Assembly (NCBI GenBank): GCA_947561715.1
Contig: OX387202.1
Span: 19,667,001-19,731,000, forward strand
Origin: Ascidia mentula
Taxonomy: Eukaryota; Chordata; Ascidiacea; Phlebobranchia; Ascidiidae
DNA: 64,000 nt
Direction: 5' to 3'
Every line of letters starts with the position of its first letter. Position 1 is the first letter of the stretch. A model generated the notes under the pieces. The model had not been told where the DNA came from and did not search any database. It saw nothing but the letters and a program-made list of their open reading frames with translations. The translations under genes and the position numbers were made by a program. This document shows, one piece after another, positions 35,901 to 47,241 of this stretch.

Positions 35901-38900
35901 CCGGAATAATTCGTCGATCGAACGAAATCGTGATGGAATCGTTACCGCATGAGAGCGAGGGACGGTCTACGAATACGGATGAGGTAAATATTTTTAGGGG
36001 GAATATATTTGCAAAAGAGTGGCGCTTTAATGCATGACATAACGCTGCAGGTGTGAATGCAAATAACTGCATATAAATTACGTGCAAAAAAGCCATAATA
36101 TTGGAGAGCTACATACAGTACAGACGGATCGACGTTGACCGAAAGGTACCACAAAGTGGAAATCTGTGTGCCTGCAAGTCTACCAGCTAGCACAGTGCTA
36201 CATCAACAGCTGCACTGGTGAGACCTTACAGGTCGAAACAGTGCGTGTACGCCCTGTCTGCAGCTTTGCATATAATTATTAGTAAACACATCAGTGCGTC
36301 CACAAGAGTTTTAACAAAAAATTCACTCACTGAAATCACAGTTCCTCCCAACAAAGTTTTCCACACATGAACATCGATACCCCCTCGCCAGAGAGGTCAC
36401 GGGGGAGCAAATCCCGCCATTTTTACACGGATTTACGTCACACGGGCAAGTACCGAGAGTGCACCACTGAAATATTTTATTGTTACAATAATCACAGCAA
36501 TTAACATCAACAAGATCGGTGCTAGAACGGATTCGTTGTTCATTGCTCGTGTGTAAATGTGGAGGTGTTTTCATATATTACGCTTACGCAACAGCAACCA
36601 AATAAATAAATAGGCAAATGAGTGCATTCGGTTGATTTGCTTCATTAATAATATCAGGAAAAACTCATTATTCTACACCACGTGTGTGGCTATGGTGATT
36701 CTTGGTGCCAAATGTGTCGCACGCGGAAAGGTTTGGTTATGATTTTATTTTTTATGGATAAGTGATGTTTTGTGGTTATTTTTTACCTCAACGATGCTGT
36801 CAGGTCCAGGACAGAGCATGGATCCAGTCAAACCCCCGGTGCAAACCCGACTCCTGACTCTCGTTCCGTTCTGACAAGATTTCGAACAAACGCTCCAAGG
36901 ACTCCACGTGGTCCAACCTATCATGCCTACGTCACAAAACAATTGGGTGAGTTTTCGCAAAACTTTAGGAATTTCCGCCTAATCCAAAGTTGTTCGGCTA
37001 TGATAATTGAACTAAGGTGTTCCGTAAAACAAGTATTGCTACTGGTTTGCATCAAATTTAGAGCTGTATAAAAAGATATGATACATGTATATTTTCCGTA
37101 GAGAGAGGAATATTGGAACTAGGTTTATTAATACTGAACCCAGTTGTCTTGTGAGAGAAAATTTATGTCTGTGCTTCAATATTTTGTGATCATTGCTGCA
37201 ATAAAACATGCTTGGCATCATCAGTAGTATTTTTGTGATCAAATGGGGATGCGGCAGAAATCAATTTAGTTTCCAAGCATCCCCCTATAGTCGCATTGGC
37301 CTGGTGGGGCCGCACTGACTTCAACCCCCTATCGTGAACGCAATCATCTGTTTTAGTAACAACAGCCACGAATATTTGGATTCACTTCCAAAATCTTTTA
37401 CCTGTAGTTGTAAGATAGTTAAGCGGCCGGAAGCATTCGGGTCCGTGGTCGTCTTGTGTCGTGACGTCACTTCCGTTCACGTATGGGTCGTAACAGCAGT
37501 TGAATCTTTTGCATTGCTCCCTAAAGTACAAAGTAATTACCAATTTATTGGTTGCACAGCGCCCGTATATTCAAATAACTGACTTGAAACCAACAATGAC
37601 ATGAATGTTAGACAACTAAACATGCAACATTTAATGTCGAGACTGTAAACCCAGCCAATAAGCATCTACAAAACCTTCAAGTTAGTTTTGTAAACCTCCA
37701 AGCCCTCTCCCCATACCTCGTGATAAACTCCTGAGTTCCGCATGGTTTCCGATCTTTCGGTTGAATTCTGATGCATGATGGGTAAACAGGGGTATTCCCC
37801 GCAACTCTGAACCCCTCCGGTCCCTGGATTCCAGCTTAGGGATAAAATTATATTTTATTACAACGGATAGCGTACAAAATGTCTGTGATTCCAGCATTAA
37901 AACATTTGAACTAGCTTGAAAGTTTACTAGCAAGTTTTGTGATAATGTTACCGTAGACATCAGATAATGTCCTCGGGCACTTCTTGGCGTAGTTACAATT
38001 TCTTCTCTGGTATCGGTTCCCGGAACACTTCGGTTGCCTGAACGTTGGCGCGCACTGGCGGTACCTGGTTTGCTGACCCACGCTGCCGCAAGGTGGCGCG
38101 CACGAGCTCCACTGGCCCCAAGCCATCCAGTTGCTCCCACGTGACAGATCTGATGACGAAACAAACCCTATTATTCTAAAAATACAACAAAGGACAGCAG
38201 CGTTTGATGACGTAAATGATCAAACGTCTGTGATGTGATAATGACGTCATAATTTGTCGTTCAATGACCGAATATACAGGTGACTGACGCATGGAAATTC
38301 GTGTTGAATATTATATGGTGCTTTTCTAGCATCCTGAATGAAATATAACAGAAATAAAATGAAAAATAAGTTGAAGTCTCGTTTAACGGATTTCATTTTT
38401 CCCACATTTCATGCAACGTGTTTTTTGGAATGTCGCAAAATATTTCAACGATTCGCATTCGAACTTACAGGGGAGGCAAACTTTCCGGTAATATTTCTTC
38501 TTCCTGTCCGCACTCGTGGCGAGTCTGAAGGTGCAATCCCCCGAACATTGGCGCCTCCATGTGATTGTCTGTGTTGTGTACACGAGGCCTGGGCCGGACG
38601 CCAGGGCGTAAATCCTGTTCATCAGTTTTGAAGCCGATACGATGCCCTGAGGTGGAAGCAAATTGTTTATCCGGGGAACGAACAGAGTTTAAACTTTATT
38701 TCAAAAATTTGTTTGAGGACTTAAAAAACGTCATAATTTGTGTTTTTTGAACACTTTTTGTCAACTATGCTCAGATTATTCATTTATTTGTTATTTTTTG
38801 TTGCTTAAACCACATCACAAAACCGTTATCTAATTATTTTGTTTCACATTTTGATGGGAGGTTGATGAAAGTTATTTGACTCCCGGCATTAACTTTCACG

Positions 38901-41168
38901 GCGACAAAGGTTACAAGCTTTTTCCGCAACTTTGCATAAAATTAAGCCGTTTGTCTCACGAGTCCTTTGTTTTATTCAAATAAACGTTCTGAGACAATGG
39001 CTTAGGATTTCATACGAAAGCGGCTTCGGCCAACTCACTAAATTTATGAGAAATTAAATTTTAACAAGCGTAAAATTTTGTTTAACTTAAAAAAGGACGC
39101 GTTGCACACAAAGATGTCGAACATGACGTAATAATCGGGTGCAGACAAAACAAACAAGTTCGTGGTAAATCCTATTGTTTTCGTTTGCGGTGTTACGAGG
39201 TTTTGCAACAAGCGGAAAATGTGAGCTGTGTTTTTAAGTAAACTGTTGTTGCTCTCTGACGTTCGTTGTCATGGGAATGTTTTGGTTTCTTGCTGCTTTC
39301 CCACGTGTTGTGTATTACTCAGTTCACTGGGAATTTATTACAAACGTAAGGAAAAAGTGGAATGTCGTTGAGAAAGTTAATCTTTTTAACTCATTTAACA
39401 TCTCTTATACTGGTTTTACCACTTAATCAGTTCAATGGCGGTTAATTTTAAATTCCTCAAACAATTGCAGCATTCACTGATTAGCGACAACTGTTGCCGA
39501 TTTGACAATTTATATTTCTCTACATAATAAATAACTATTGTAATAGAGCAAGTCATTTATCCGGGTCTTTACCGTGCATTCATCTCCGAGAGAATCACAA
39601 ACATCTTTCGCAACATTCAAATCTTTCAATAATATTGTTGTCGTGTTTCTCGTAACGAACTTGGGGATGATAGCGTTAGGGTGGACGGCGTACCGGCAAG
39701 TTTCTGAGAAGTAAAAAAAATAAATGATGATTTCTATAACATGGGCCAATAAAATTATGTTCAGATTTGTGAGGGAATTGGTTGCTGATGTTCCTCAATG
39801 AAGAGGAATTACTGGTTAGTTAGTTTTAGCGGAGTCTAGCCCTCGATTAGGCATTGTCTTTTTTTTGCAGAAATCGGCGATGCCGTGGGAGGCGAAACCG
39901 ATATTGCTATTCAATAAACTATAGATGACAATTCGAAACATGTTGTTTCAAACAATTTAATTTATAAAGATCTATGTTGGTTTTCGTGAAAGCACAAAAT
40001 CCGTCGCACAATTCCCAATATTTCTTCGTGCAAACAAAAGTTACAACGTGTGGAGTTTCTTTAACAACCGCTCCAAATATCTCGTGTTATCGTTTTCAAT
40101 AACTCATCTCAACAATATTCGCAAAATGTTAACAAGGTTTGAGAAGACGAAAATGTTGCAAACTTTATCAAAACATCAGTCGTTCAAATTGTTGGTTGAA
40201 TGCTTCCTTTACATTCCCCCAGAGCCGGATAATTTGTGGATTAGCGGAAAACACGACGATTAACACGTCACAATGCGTAGAACAATAGAAGCAAAAAATC
40301 GAACATGCGACAATACAATGCATTGTTTCTGGACAATGCAAACGTTCGAAAGCGAGTAGTGGTCCCAACGATATAGGGAGCATGTTTTGATGAAAAATTG
40401 AGTTTTATAAAAATAAACAACAAAACAATTTATATGTCATGAAAATTTCAGGGGTTCTTGCAGCAGTTTGTCAAACCCATCAAATTGATCTTAATCAAAA
40501 TGTAAAGAGATGTAATAAAAAATAAACAGCTTTTGGTAATTTGAAACACTTATCGAAATCGCCTCTGTGACCTTTCGTGACATTCAGAACAGCATGGACC
40601 AGAAACACATCCCAACCCTGATGCTACTGCGACCTGCCCTCAAGGCAAAGTTCATCAAATACCAACTTCTTGTTATTTGCTTGCGTCTCCAGTAGAAAAA
40701 CTAATAATGTTAATTTTTTATTTCAATTTTTCAGTCTTTTAACGCTCAACTGTTTCTCGAATTTTGAGTCAAAAATGAAACGAAAACATTGTATTTTTGG
40801 AGACCGTTTTCTTTTAGATTTTTGTTCCCTTGAACTTTTGTATTAGAGATACGAACGTAATGTGTAAGTATGCAAACAAACGGGCAACGACATGCTTTGA
40901 AATGAGTTATTCCAAAATCTAGTTTCATTTAATCTCTAATTTTGTGTCAAAAGAACGAAAAGTAATTAGCTTTGTGCATTCTTTAAGATTTTTAATATTA
41001 ATTTCAACATCGATAAGTAACTTAGAAACATGCAACCGAGTAACGACTTGCCGTAATATAAAATGTTCCAGAATATTTTTTTACTTGTTTTAAATAATTT
41101 TTACCTCTGAACCCAATTGTTAAATGGGAAATTGCCACCAGAATGATGAAAGATTGTAAGCTGGTCAT
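32910..41168 (-). CDS. ZP-domain membrane glycoprotein with TSP1, trefoil-like and EGF modules (16 exons, 760 aa)
   Basis: Signal peptide about 1-21, a Cys-containing N-terminal module (22-124), TSP1 (about 131-185), a trefoil-like six-Cys segment (about 195-255), a second TSP1 (about 268-310), EGF (about 314-355), ZP domain (about 358-625), a furin-like RRKR (667-670), a transmembrane helix (732-753) and a short cytoplasmic tail. ZP proteins polymerise into extracellular matrices after cleavage at the furin site, as in egg coats and apical matrices. In a tunicate a vitelline-coat role is possible, but that is inference. All 15 introns are GT-AG and phase-consistent; one acceptor (gggag at 37517) was chosen because only it keeps the frame. 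I do not recognise a named orthologue. Confidence 0.9.
33484..34174 (-). other. ZP-gene intron 14, nothing recognised
   Basis: Contains two TGACGTCA octamers (about 33550 and 33922) and short open frames without support. Confidence 0.45.
35305..35377. mobile_element. Miniature hAT-type element (73 bp)
   Basis: Starts CAGTGTTTCTCAAAG and ends GGTTAAGGACCACGG, imperfect inverted ends of the hAT kind. Flanking 8-mers AACTATAC and AGCTAAAC match at six of eight positions, consistent with an old 8-bp target duplication. It lies in a ZP-gene intron. Confidence 0.55.
36120..36295 (+). repeat. Dispersed repeat copy 1 carrying a hammerhead motif
   Basis: This shares long near-identical blocks with 50574-50740: GACGTTGACC, GTACCACAAAGTGGAAATCT, AGCTAGCACAGT, and the ribozyme block. 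It lies in a ZP-gene intron, in antisense to the gene. No coding capacity is seen, so it is a non-autonomous element. Confidence 0.75.
36208..36265 (+). ncRNA. Hammerhead ribozyme, type I, core-mutated copy
   Basis: Stem I AGCTGCA/TGCAGCT (36208-36214 with 36259-36265), core CTGGTGA (one change, A to G, from CTGATGA), stem II GACC-TTACA-GGTC, GAA, stem III ACAG/CTGT extended by GCGT/ACGC with a GT loop, predicted cleavage after C36258. Relative to the copy at 50657, the stem III extension differs but still pairs. The core change at an invariant A probably weakens or abolishes cleavage. Confidence 0.7.
38647..39572 (-). other. ZP-gene intron 2, nothing recognised
   Basis: About 930 bases between the two exons of the N-terminal module. 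No exon, RNA or element boundary is supported. Confidence 0.45.
39704..41104 (-). other. ZP-gene intron 1, nothing recognised
   Basis: The largest intron of this gene (1.4 kb), directly after the signal-peptide exon. It is AT-rich with only short unsupported open frames. Confidence 0.45.
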
Positions 41169-44100
41169 TTTGAGATATAAGCGATATTTCCTGTCGAAAG
41201 AAAGTTATTTCCACTACGATTCGTGTCGTACAATCCACAGTAACTTCATTCTTATTTGCTGAAAAATATCGAAAACAATTCGATGTTAATTTCGAGATTG
41301 CATACACCAGTGTTTCACAAAAAATTTGCAGTGAAAAATTTAACCCTTCAAGAAACCTTCAGTCTTTGTTGTATAACTTTTATCTTCAACATAAACTTCC
41401 ATGACGACATTTGAATAAACTAAACTAAATATTAAATATTTCGCCAGTTTACAAGAAAAACTGATTTGTCGTTTTCTGCTACAAATGAATCGGACAACAA
41501 TAATTGTCCTCGACAAGAGCAACATTTCTTAAACATAAATTGCCTCAAATTAACTTTTAATTTGCACCCTGCATAACAGCTGAAGAAAAAACTCTGAATA
41601 TTTTCATAAAATTCAAGTATTTTCTCAAAAAAAAAGTTTAAAAATGGTTGCGCCCACTGAAGGGAAATCAAACCATGAAGTCAGTCTGCACTTCTCAAAA
41701 CCCGCAAAGGTCGGACGTCACGAGTCAACTTTCCTGCGGGGGGAAAAAACGCGGCGACCGAAAACGCCCCGATAAAGAATCCCTAATCCTCCTCGTAAAA
41801 CGTTAATAGCTTCGATGCCTGCAGTGTCACAGACACACGAGGTACCTGGTTTGCTTTTCTCTTGCTAATAAACAAATGAATGACGATAAACAACCACAAG
41901 TCCACGCCCGGTCATCAATCATTCGATTGGAATGGTTTATTTGTTACTAGAACGATATATGTGAGGGGTGGGCGTTTCGAAAAATACTTTTCAAATATTT
42001 ACTTTATGCGTATATTTGCATGCGGCAAAATGGCACTAGTAATACGCGTTAATATCTACAGGCATGTAACCACATTATTTAGTAGTTTTCTGGCCAATTT
42101 CAAACAAAATCATTGTAATTTATTTAAAATAAAAGAGTTTTATTTTGGAAGTTTTTGGCAGAAAATAAAACAAATATTTTAAAACTTCAAATTTTATACT
42201 TTCTCGAATGCCCGCATTTCAGAAAACTTCCCAAACAATTCTGAAACTAAAATGTCATTTCGATACGATCCGCACATTCAATAATGTTGCCGAAAATTTC
42301 TTGAGGTCATACCAGAATTTTGCAAACTTTCTTAAAAAAGTCCCAAAACAGAAACTCCCATCACTTCCAATTCTTTGAACTTCTGCACTTTCCTGATCAA
42401 ATTTGTGGTATTTCAGGTTATCTCTACTGCGGACAACAACCATCAAAACTTACCACAAATTACATCACCTCACTGTGACGACATAATGGGCAAGTACAAA
42501 ATACAACCCCTCCACTTCTTTCCTGGAAAAAGTTGCAAACCTGTTTGTTTACAAACAAACGTGTAGATCCGCGCTCGCGTCGCAATTGTCTTGTTTAGAA
42601 TCTCGTCTTTGTCATTGGCTTTGGGCACGCGCCGCTTAAAATTAAACACGAGCTTCTAAACCTTCAATTCTGGAGGAAACGACCGCTTTATTTATATTTA
42701 AAGGATGACACATGTTTTGTAACACGCTTATCCGATGTTTATTTTGTTATTCGTTACGTCACAGTTGCGATGTTCTATGTCGTAACAAATGACTGTGGTT
42801 AGAGTAACCATGAAGGTTGAGGATTAAGATTGGAAGAGTTTAAAATTCAGAGGCATCGCCCTTTTAAACAATTCAATTAATTGAAAAGATTCTTTCGCGT
42901 TTTCGCTCCTGAAATTTTAGAAGTTTCACAGCTGTAGAAAAGTTTAACGCAAGCTCAAATTCACCAACACGTTTTGCGTAAAATCTTTTGTTTCAATAAA
43001 AGTTGAGGCGCTAGGTTTTAAACAAACAAAGATTCCGCAACATTTCTTCGTCCTCCCGTCCAAGGTTAAGTCAGAAATAATGGCTTGGAAAGATTGGGAT
43101 GCGATTTTTAATAGCTTTGGATTAAATTACACCCAACGGTGCCGTCAAAATTTGAGGTCAAAGAAGGGATCTCGTTGCAATCGACCGAAGTACTCCTGCT
43201 GTGCAATTGTGCCCGGGGCTAACTGCAGGTCAACATTTCAGCAGCTCCCTGGAACTCGATGAGAGCAATTTTGCAACCAGTCCGATCCGCTTACTTCAAA
43301 TTAGGCTCAAGATGCCCCCAGGTAAAAGATAAAATCCGTACTCGATTCAAGTTCGTGAACTGTGTGAAAAATTCCGGTTGCTGCCAAAAATTATCCCAAT
43401 TTAAAGGTTGGCGCCTTAAATTTGTCAAACAACAGTTGCGGATATCTTGCACTGGTGTTTCTTAATCACACCTAACACGAAACCTCAAAATCTGAGGAAA
43501 TCTTGGCAACTAACGTGCGTACGAAGCTTATTAACGGCTACACCCTGGATTGCAAAACATTCCTCAAGGAAAATGTTTGATTCTCCCCGGCCACAAAACT
43601 GACAAAAACCACGCGAAATTTTTCCACATACGAATTTATGTTTTCATCTGTACAGTGTCGGGGAATTACCCTCCGCTATACTCACGCCGATCGGAGCGAC
43701 TTGAAAGCGCGTGAAAATACACGAGAAATGCAATTGCTCAAATGGTGGAACGGTGGATGGTGACGTAACGATGAAAAACACGGTCTGCTATGACGTCACA
43801 GAGGGAGGTCTGCAGATGAATTGGAACTTGTAGACAGAAGGGAGGTCTGTTACCCAATAAGTATGTGACGTCAGACTTCTTCAGGCGAATAAAATTCACG
43901 AAAACATTGAAATATACGCAAGTATATGATGACGTCACCAAAAAGGACGTGATTGCTTGTGAGGTCATAGACACTCTTTGGCGATGGACGATATGTTTCA
44001 CTTTTATCGATGGGACTTTTTCAGTAATGCGTCATCGTTACGTCACGAAACAAACAAGACATAAATATTGTCCCCAGGGTAACAGGTGACGTCATTGATT

Positions 44101-44873
44101 AAATATGACCTTGTGGATACAAAGGTGAACGACTACAAAGATCTAACGTGCAATTGCGGAACCTACGGATGCTTCTTATTACAATATTGTCATAGCAACG
44201 AACTATCATTACAATTGCCCAAACGAATCATTGCCGCTCGACGCCCGCGCTTATGACGTCATAAACGATTGAAGCTAGCGCGAGTTGTTATTGCACAGCG
44301 TTTCTTCGGTCGGGAATTAATATAAAACGAGAAAGGAAAAAAAGCAATTGAAGTGATGAAAGAAATAGCACGATTATTCGACAACTACAGCGGTCAATTG
44401 TGACGTAACAGTGGGGGTGGGGGGAGGCACCTCGCGGGTAAATGCTGAATGACGTCACTGACTTATTGGCGTGGGGAAATCACCGGGAAGTGTTCCCACT
44501 TTTTTGTTTCATCTTCTGAATGTTCCTGGAAAATAAATTTTCTTCAATCGATCCGAATGATAACTGGATGACGTCATGAGGTCCACGGGTAGGTTTTTGA
44601 GTTAAGTTACCACAGGAGATTCTGGGTAGTATCGTTGCATTCGACGATCAATGACCAAAGATTTTTTTACAAATTTTGTCATTTGTCATGAATGCATTTT
44701 GAACAAAATGAGGTTTGGAAGAAGGCAAGAAAACTCGTAAATATGATTCCAGTTCATAAAATCGCTTCATTATAAGGAAATATGAAACGATTTAAAAATA
44801 TCAAGACCCATAAAAAGATTTCGAATCGGTTTAAATCATTTTCCGATCAACAAAGCGGAAATCTTTGCATAAA
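41169..44873. other. Intergenic region between ZP-gene 5' end and PLC-gamma 3' end
   Basis: An acceptor-like ttttcag on the minus strand ends at 41259, giving a leader of about 90 bases before the ZP start codon. The interval should hold the ZP promoter and the PLC-gamma 3' UTR. Seven TGACGTCA octamers fall between 43.79 and 44.57 kb. Adjacent open frames at 43080-43465 are not convincing. No gene is supported. Confidence 0.5.
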
Positions 44874-47241
44874 TCAACATTTGCAATCATCCCTAGTTGG
44901 GCAGTGTTCAATATATTGATGGAAAGTTGAGTCAAACCTCTCTTTACGTTGCTCCTTCTTCATAAAAAGTGCTTTCTGCTTCTCGCACAACTCTTGGTGA
45001 TATTGCATCATCTCGGCCGGAGTCAGGTTCTTCTGCATTATCTTACCTTGCAACTCCTTCGTCTCATCTCGGAGCGCTTGGATGGAATCGGAAATTCCTT
45101 CATCCTCCTCCTGATGTTGGGATTTCGCAATTGATGATAAAATAAAAGCAAGATCATTTGCTGGGATTCCAAGGAAGCAGTTCATGACAATTTTCTCAAT
45201 ATATTGAACAAAAAAAAAGTTTCCAAGAAAAAAGAGAATAAATATTGAAATCAACGTTTTCCGAAATCAAAGAAATAAAAATATTTTCCGAGGCAAGTTT
45301 CACAAACCTTCGCACTCCTTATATCGACGTTAACAAGTAGAGCAGCAAGATGAATTTCCTCGCTATACTGATTCTTAAGCGGGACGGATCGCAAACCTGG
45401 GGTGGAAACATTCAGTGTTTCAAAAAAATATTCTATTGTTTTAAAAGTATTTCCCGACACAAAAAACTGAGAAGCACAAATTTTGTCGACTTTTACGTAA
45501 AATGCAAGAAAACAAAGCTCGCAAAAAACGCAAAAAAACTTTTGGAACTGCTCTAAATCGCATTTCCATGCTGGGTATAAAATTAAAAAAAATGTTTTCT
45601 CTATTTTGTAAACTTGGGTTTGTCGGAAAAAATTACACACCTGGTTTCATGCACGTGACCGGGATGGTTGCTATGGCGATCTCGTTGGGGTCGCCGAACA
45701 TATCTTGGTCGAAAACAGTGAATCTGGCGAACGCCATATCTGGACAATGGACATCGAAGTCGAACGCGGTGTTTTCTTCCCAACACGGATTCAGGCCATT
45801 GTCCTCTGTTCGAAAACAATTCATACGTCACAATCACACTTCGAAAAATATAACTTTTCAATTATTGTCTGAGCAGCATAACATTGATTCAGTGAACATA
45901 GGTTGTATAGGAGAGCCTCTTACAACAGCGCACTTAATACTGGGGTACAAAGTGAACCTGGAAGGCAACTTTACAAAAATAACTTCCTTGTCAGAAAAAT
46001 CCACGACATAAAATATTAATTTCGATCTCCTTTAAAACAAAAATTATCCTTAAAGGGGAATTTGTGAAATATTTTGATCGAAACCCGACCTTTCTTGGGA
46101 GTCTTCATTTTGTCATCGTCATATTCACAACCGATGATTTCGACCTCAACGAACGGACAGGTGAATCCCCTTCCTGATTTCGGGAGGTGACGAGCACCCA
46201 GGACCTGACGTCATATCACGTGTTAACTTCTTGTGTATTTCATTCACAAAAAAATTACTAGTTCCAACGGAAATCGGGCAGTATTTAAATATGGCTGTTT
46301 TGGGGAGAAGTTAAAACAATGAAGAAAATGTCATCAACACCAAAGGAATCTGTCTTTATTCGTCGGCTATCCAAAATTAATCACCAAGAATGGCGGATGC
46401 CTCAATTTAAATTTGGGCTAAATTGATATTTCTGATAATTGATGTGTGTATTTTTGACAGTTTAAAAAGATGAAGTTATTCGACCACAGACCTTACCTAC
46501 ATGCGGTCTTCCTATCAAAACTTGCCAAAACAAACTTCACACGAAATTACCACCACATGTAAGGTACAACATCCACAAATAAATACTTACTTCCATGTTG
46601 ATGACGAGGGGGTCGATATGCATCATGTTGACTTTCTCGTAAGGCCGATAAGAGTTTCCGTGTCTTAAACATTTTGGTTGTAGAACGTAACCACATCTGT
46701 CAAACATCTCGAACCTGGCTTCGTTTAACTGCATCGGGCGATCTGTTTTAACAATGAAAGCTTTGTGACTTAACAGTGGTCGCGCGCCACACAAAACGTG
46801 ATCATGTTAATTTCCCAAATATGTTTAAATCGTTGTTACGTCACAGTGATGATATATTTTAAGCTACCTCCAGTTTGGAAGTTGATTGAGACGAGTTGAC
46901 TCCCGCAGTTCCAGAATGGCATCGGATTGTAATTGGAAGAATCAACTCTCGCTCCCTGGAAACCACGAGAAGATGAGATAAAGGGACAATAGAACGACCG
47001 ACGTTTTGGGGGCCTATGACGTCAACACAGACTCCAACAAACTTACCAATGTTTCCCCCCAACATGAAAGCTTTGTGACGTAACAAGACGGTATGGAAAG
47101 GAATGTGAAACGTTCTCACCTTAGGGTAAATCCTGGAGAATTGGCGTCTGTTGTATTGGATGAAATTTAGCGACTTGTCACGTGACACGTACTTCTCCGC
47201 CTTCTGTTCCGGAAATGACGACATGTGGAAGCAATGACCCT
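44874..47241 (-). other. PLCG1: PLC-gamma exons 28-34: Y box, C2, C-terminal tail
   Basis: Exons: 47241-47120 ([13 protein letters not shown]), 46955-46868 ([18 protein letters not shown]), 46742-46591 ([11 protein letters not shown]), 46204-46090 ([20 protein letters not shown]), 45805-45641 ([10 protein letters not shown]), 45396-45308 ([18 protein letters not shown]), 45110-44874 (tail). The 78-residue tail is highly charged and predicted helical, with stop TGA at 44876-44874. It lacks an obvious match to the human tail. Confidence 0.92.

Larger units (their letters stand above)
32910..35966 (-). other. ZP-gene exons 9-16: ZP domain, furin site, transmembrane tail
   Basis: Exons in transcript order: 35966-35761 (ZP-N, SLSCGNDSITISF), 35572-35415, 35223-35111, 34815-34677 (ZP-C, DHCYATD), 34617-34492 (SCSTNP, FIMCK), 34391-34175 (VCDTGFEECAPVC, then RRKR), 33483-33390, 33070-32910 (transmembrane helix, stop TAG 32912-32910). 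The Cys pattern fits a ZP-N half with four Cys and a ZP-C half with clustered Cys. The furin-like site precedes the membrane anchor by about 60 residues, as expected for a processed ZP precursor. Confidence 0.88.
36331..41168 (-). other. ZP-gene exons 1-8: signal peptide, N-terminal module, TSP1, trefoil-like, TSP1, EGF
   Basis: Exons in transcript order: 41168-41105 (signal peptide MTSLQSFIILVAISHLTIG), 39703-39573, 38646-38469 (N-terminal module with QCSGDC), 38149-37952 (TSP1, WGQWSSCAPPCG), 37823-37717 and 37516-37402 (trefoil-like, QCKRFNCCYDP then ECFRP), 36926-36787 (TSP1, WTTWSPWSVCSKSC), 36466-36331 (EGF, PCKNGGIC and CSCVENFVGRNC). Both TSP1 units keep the WxxWxxC start. The trefoil unit has an insertion before its last Cys and is divergent. 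Confidence 0.85.

Noticed and set aside
38148..38168. CTGATGACGAAAC at a ZP-gene acceptor
   Set aside because: The hammerhead words are adjacent with no room for stem II, so this cannot be a ribozyme.
43080..43465. Two adjacent Cys/Arg-rich plus-strand frames
   Set aside because: They lie in different frames without a splice pair, and no family is recognised. Possible chance or old pseudogene, but not supportable.
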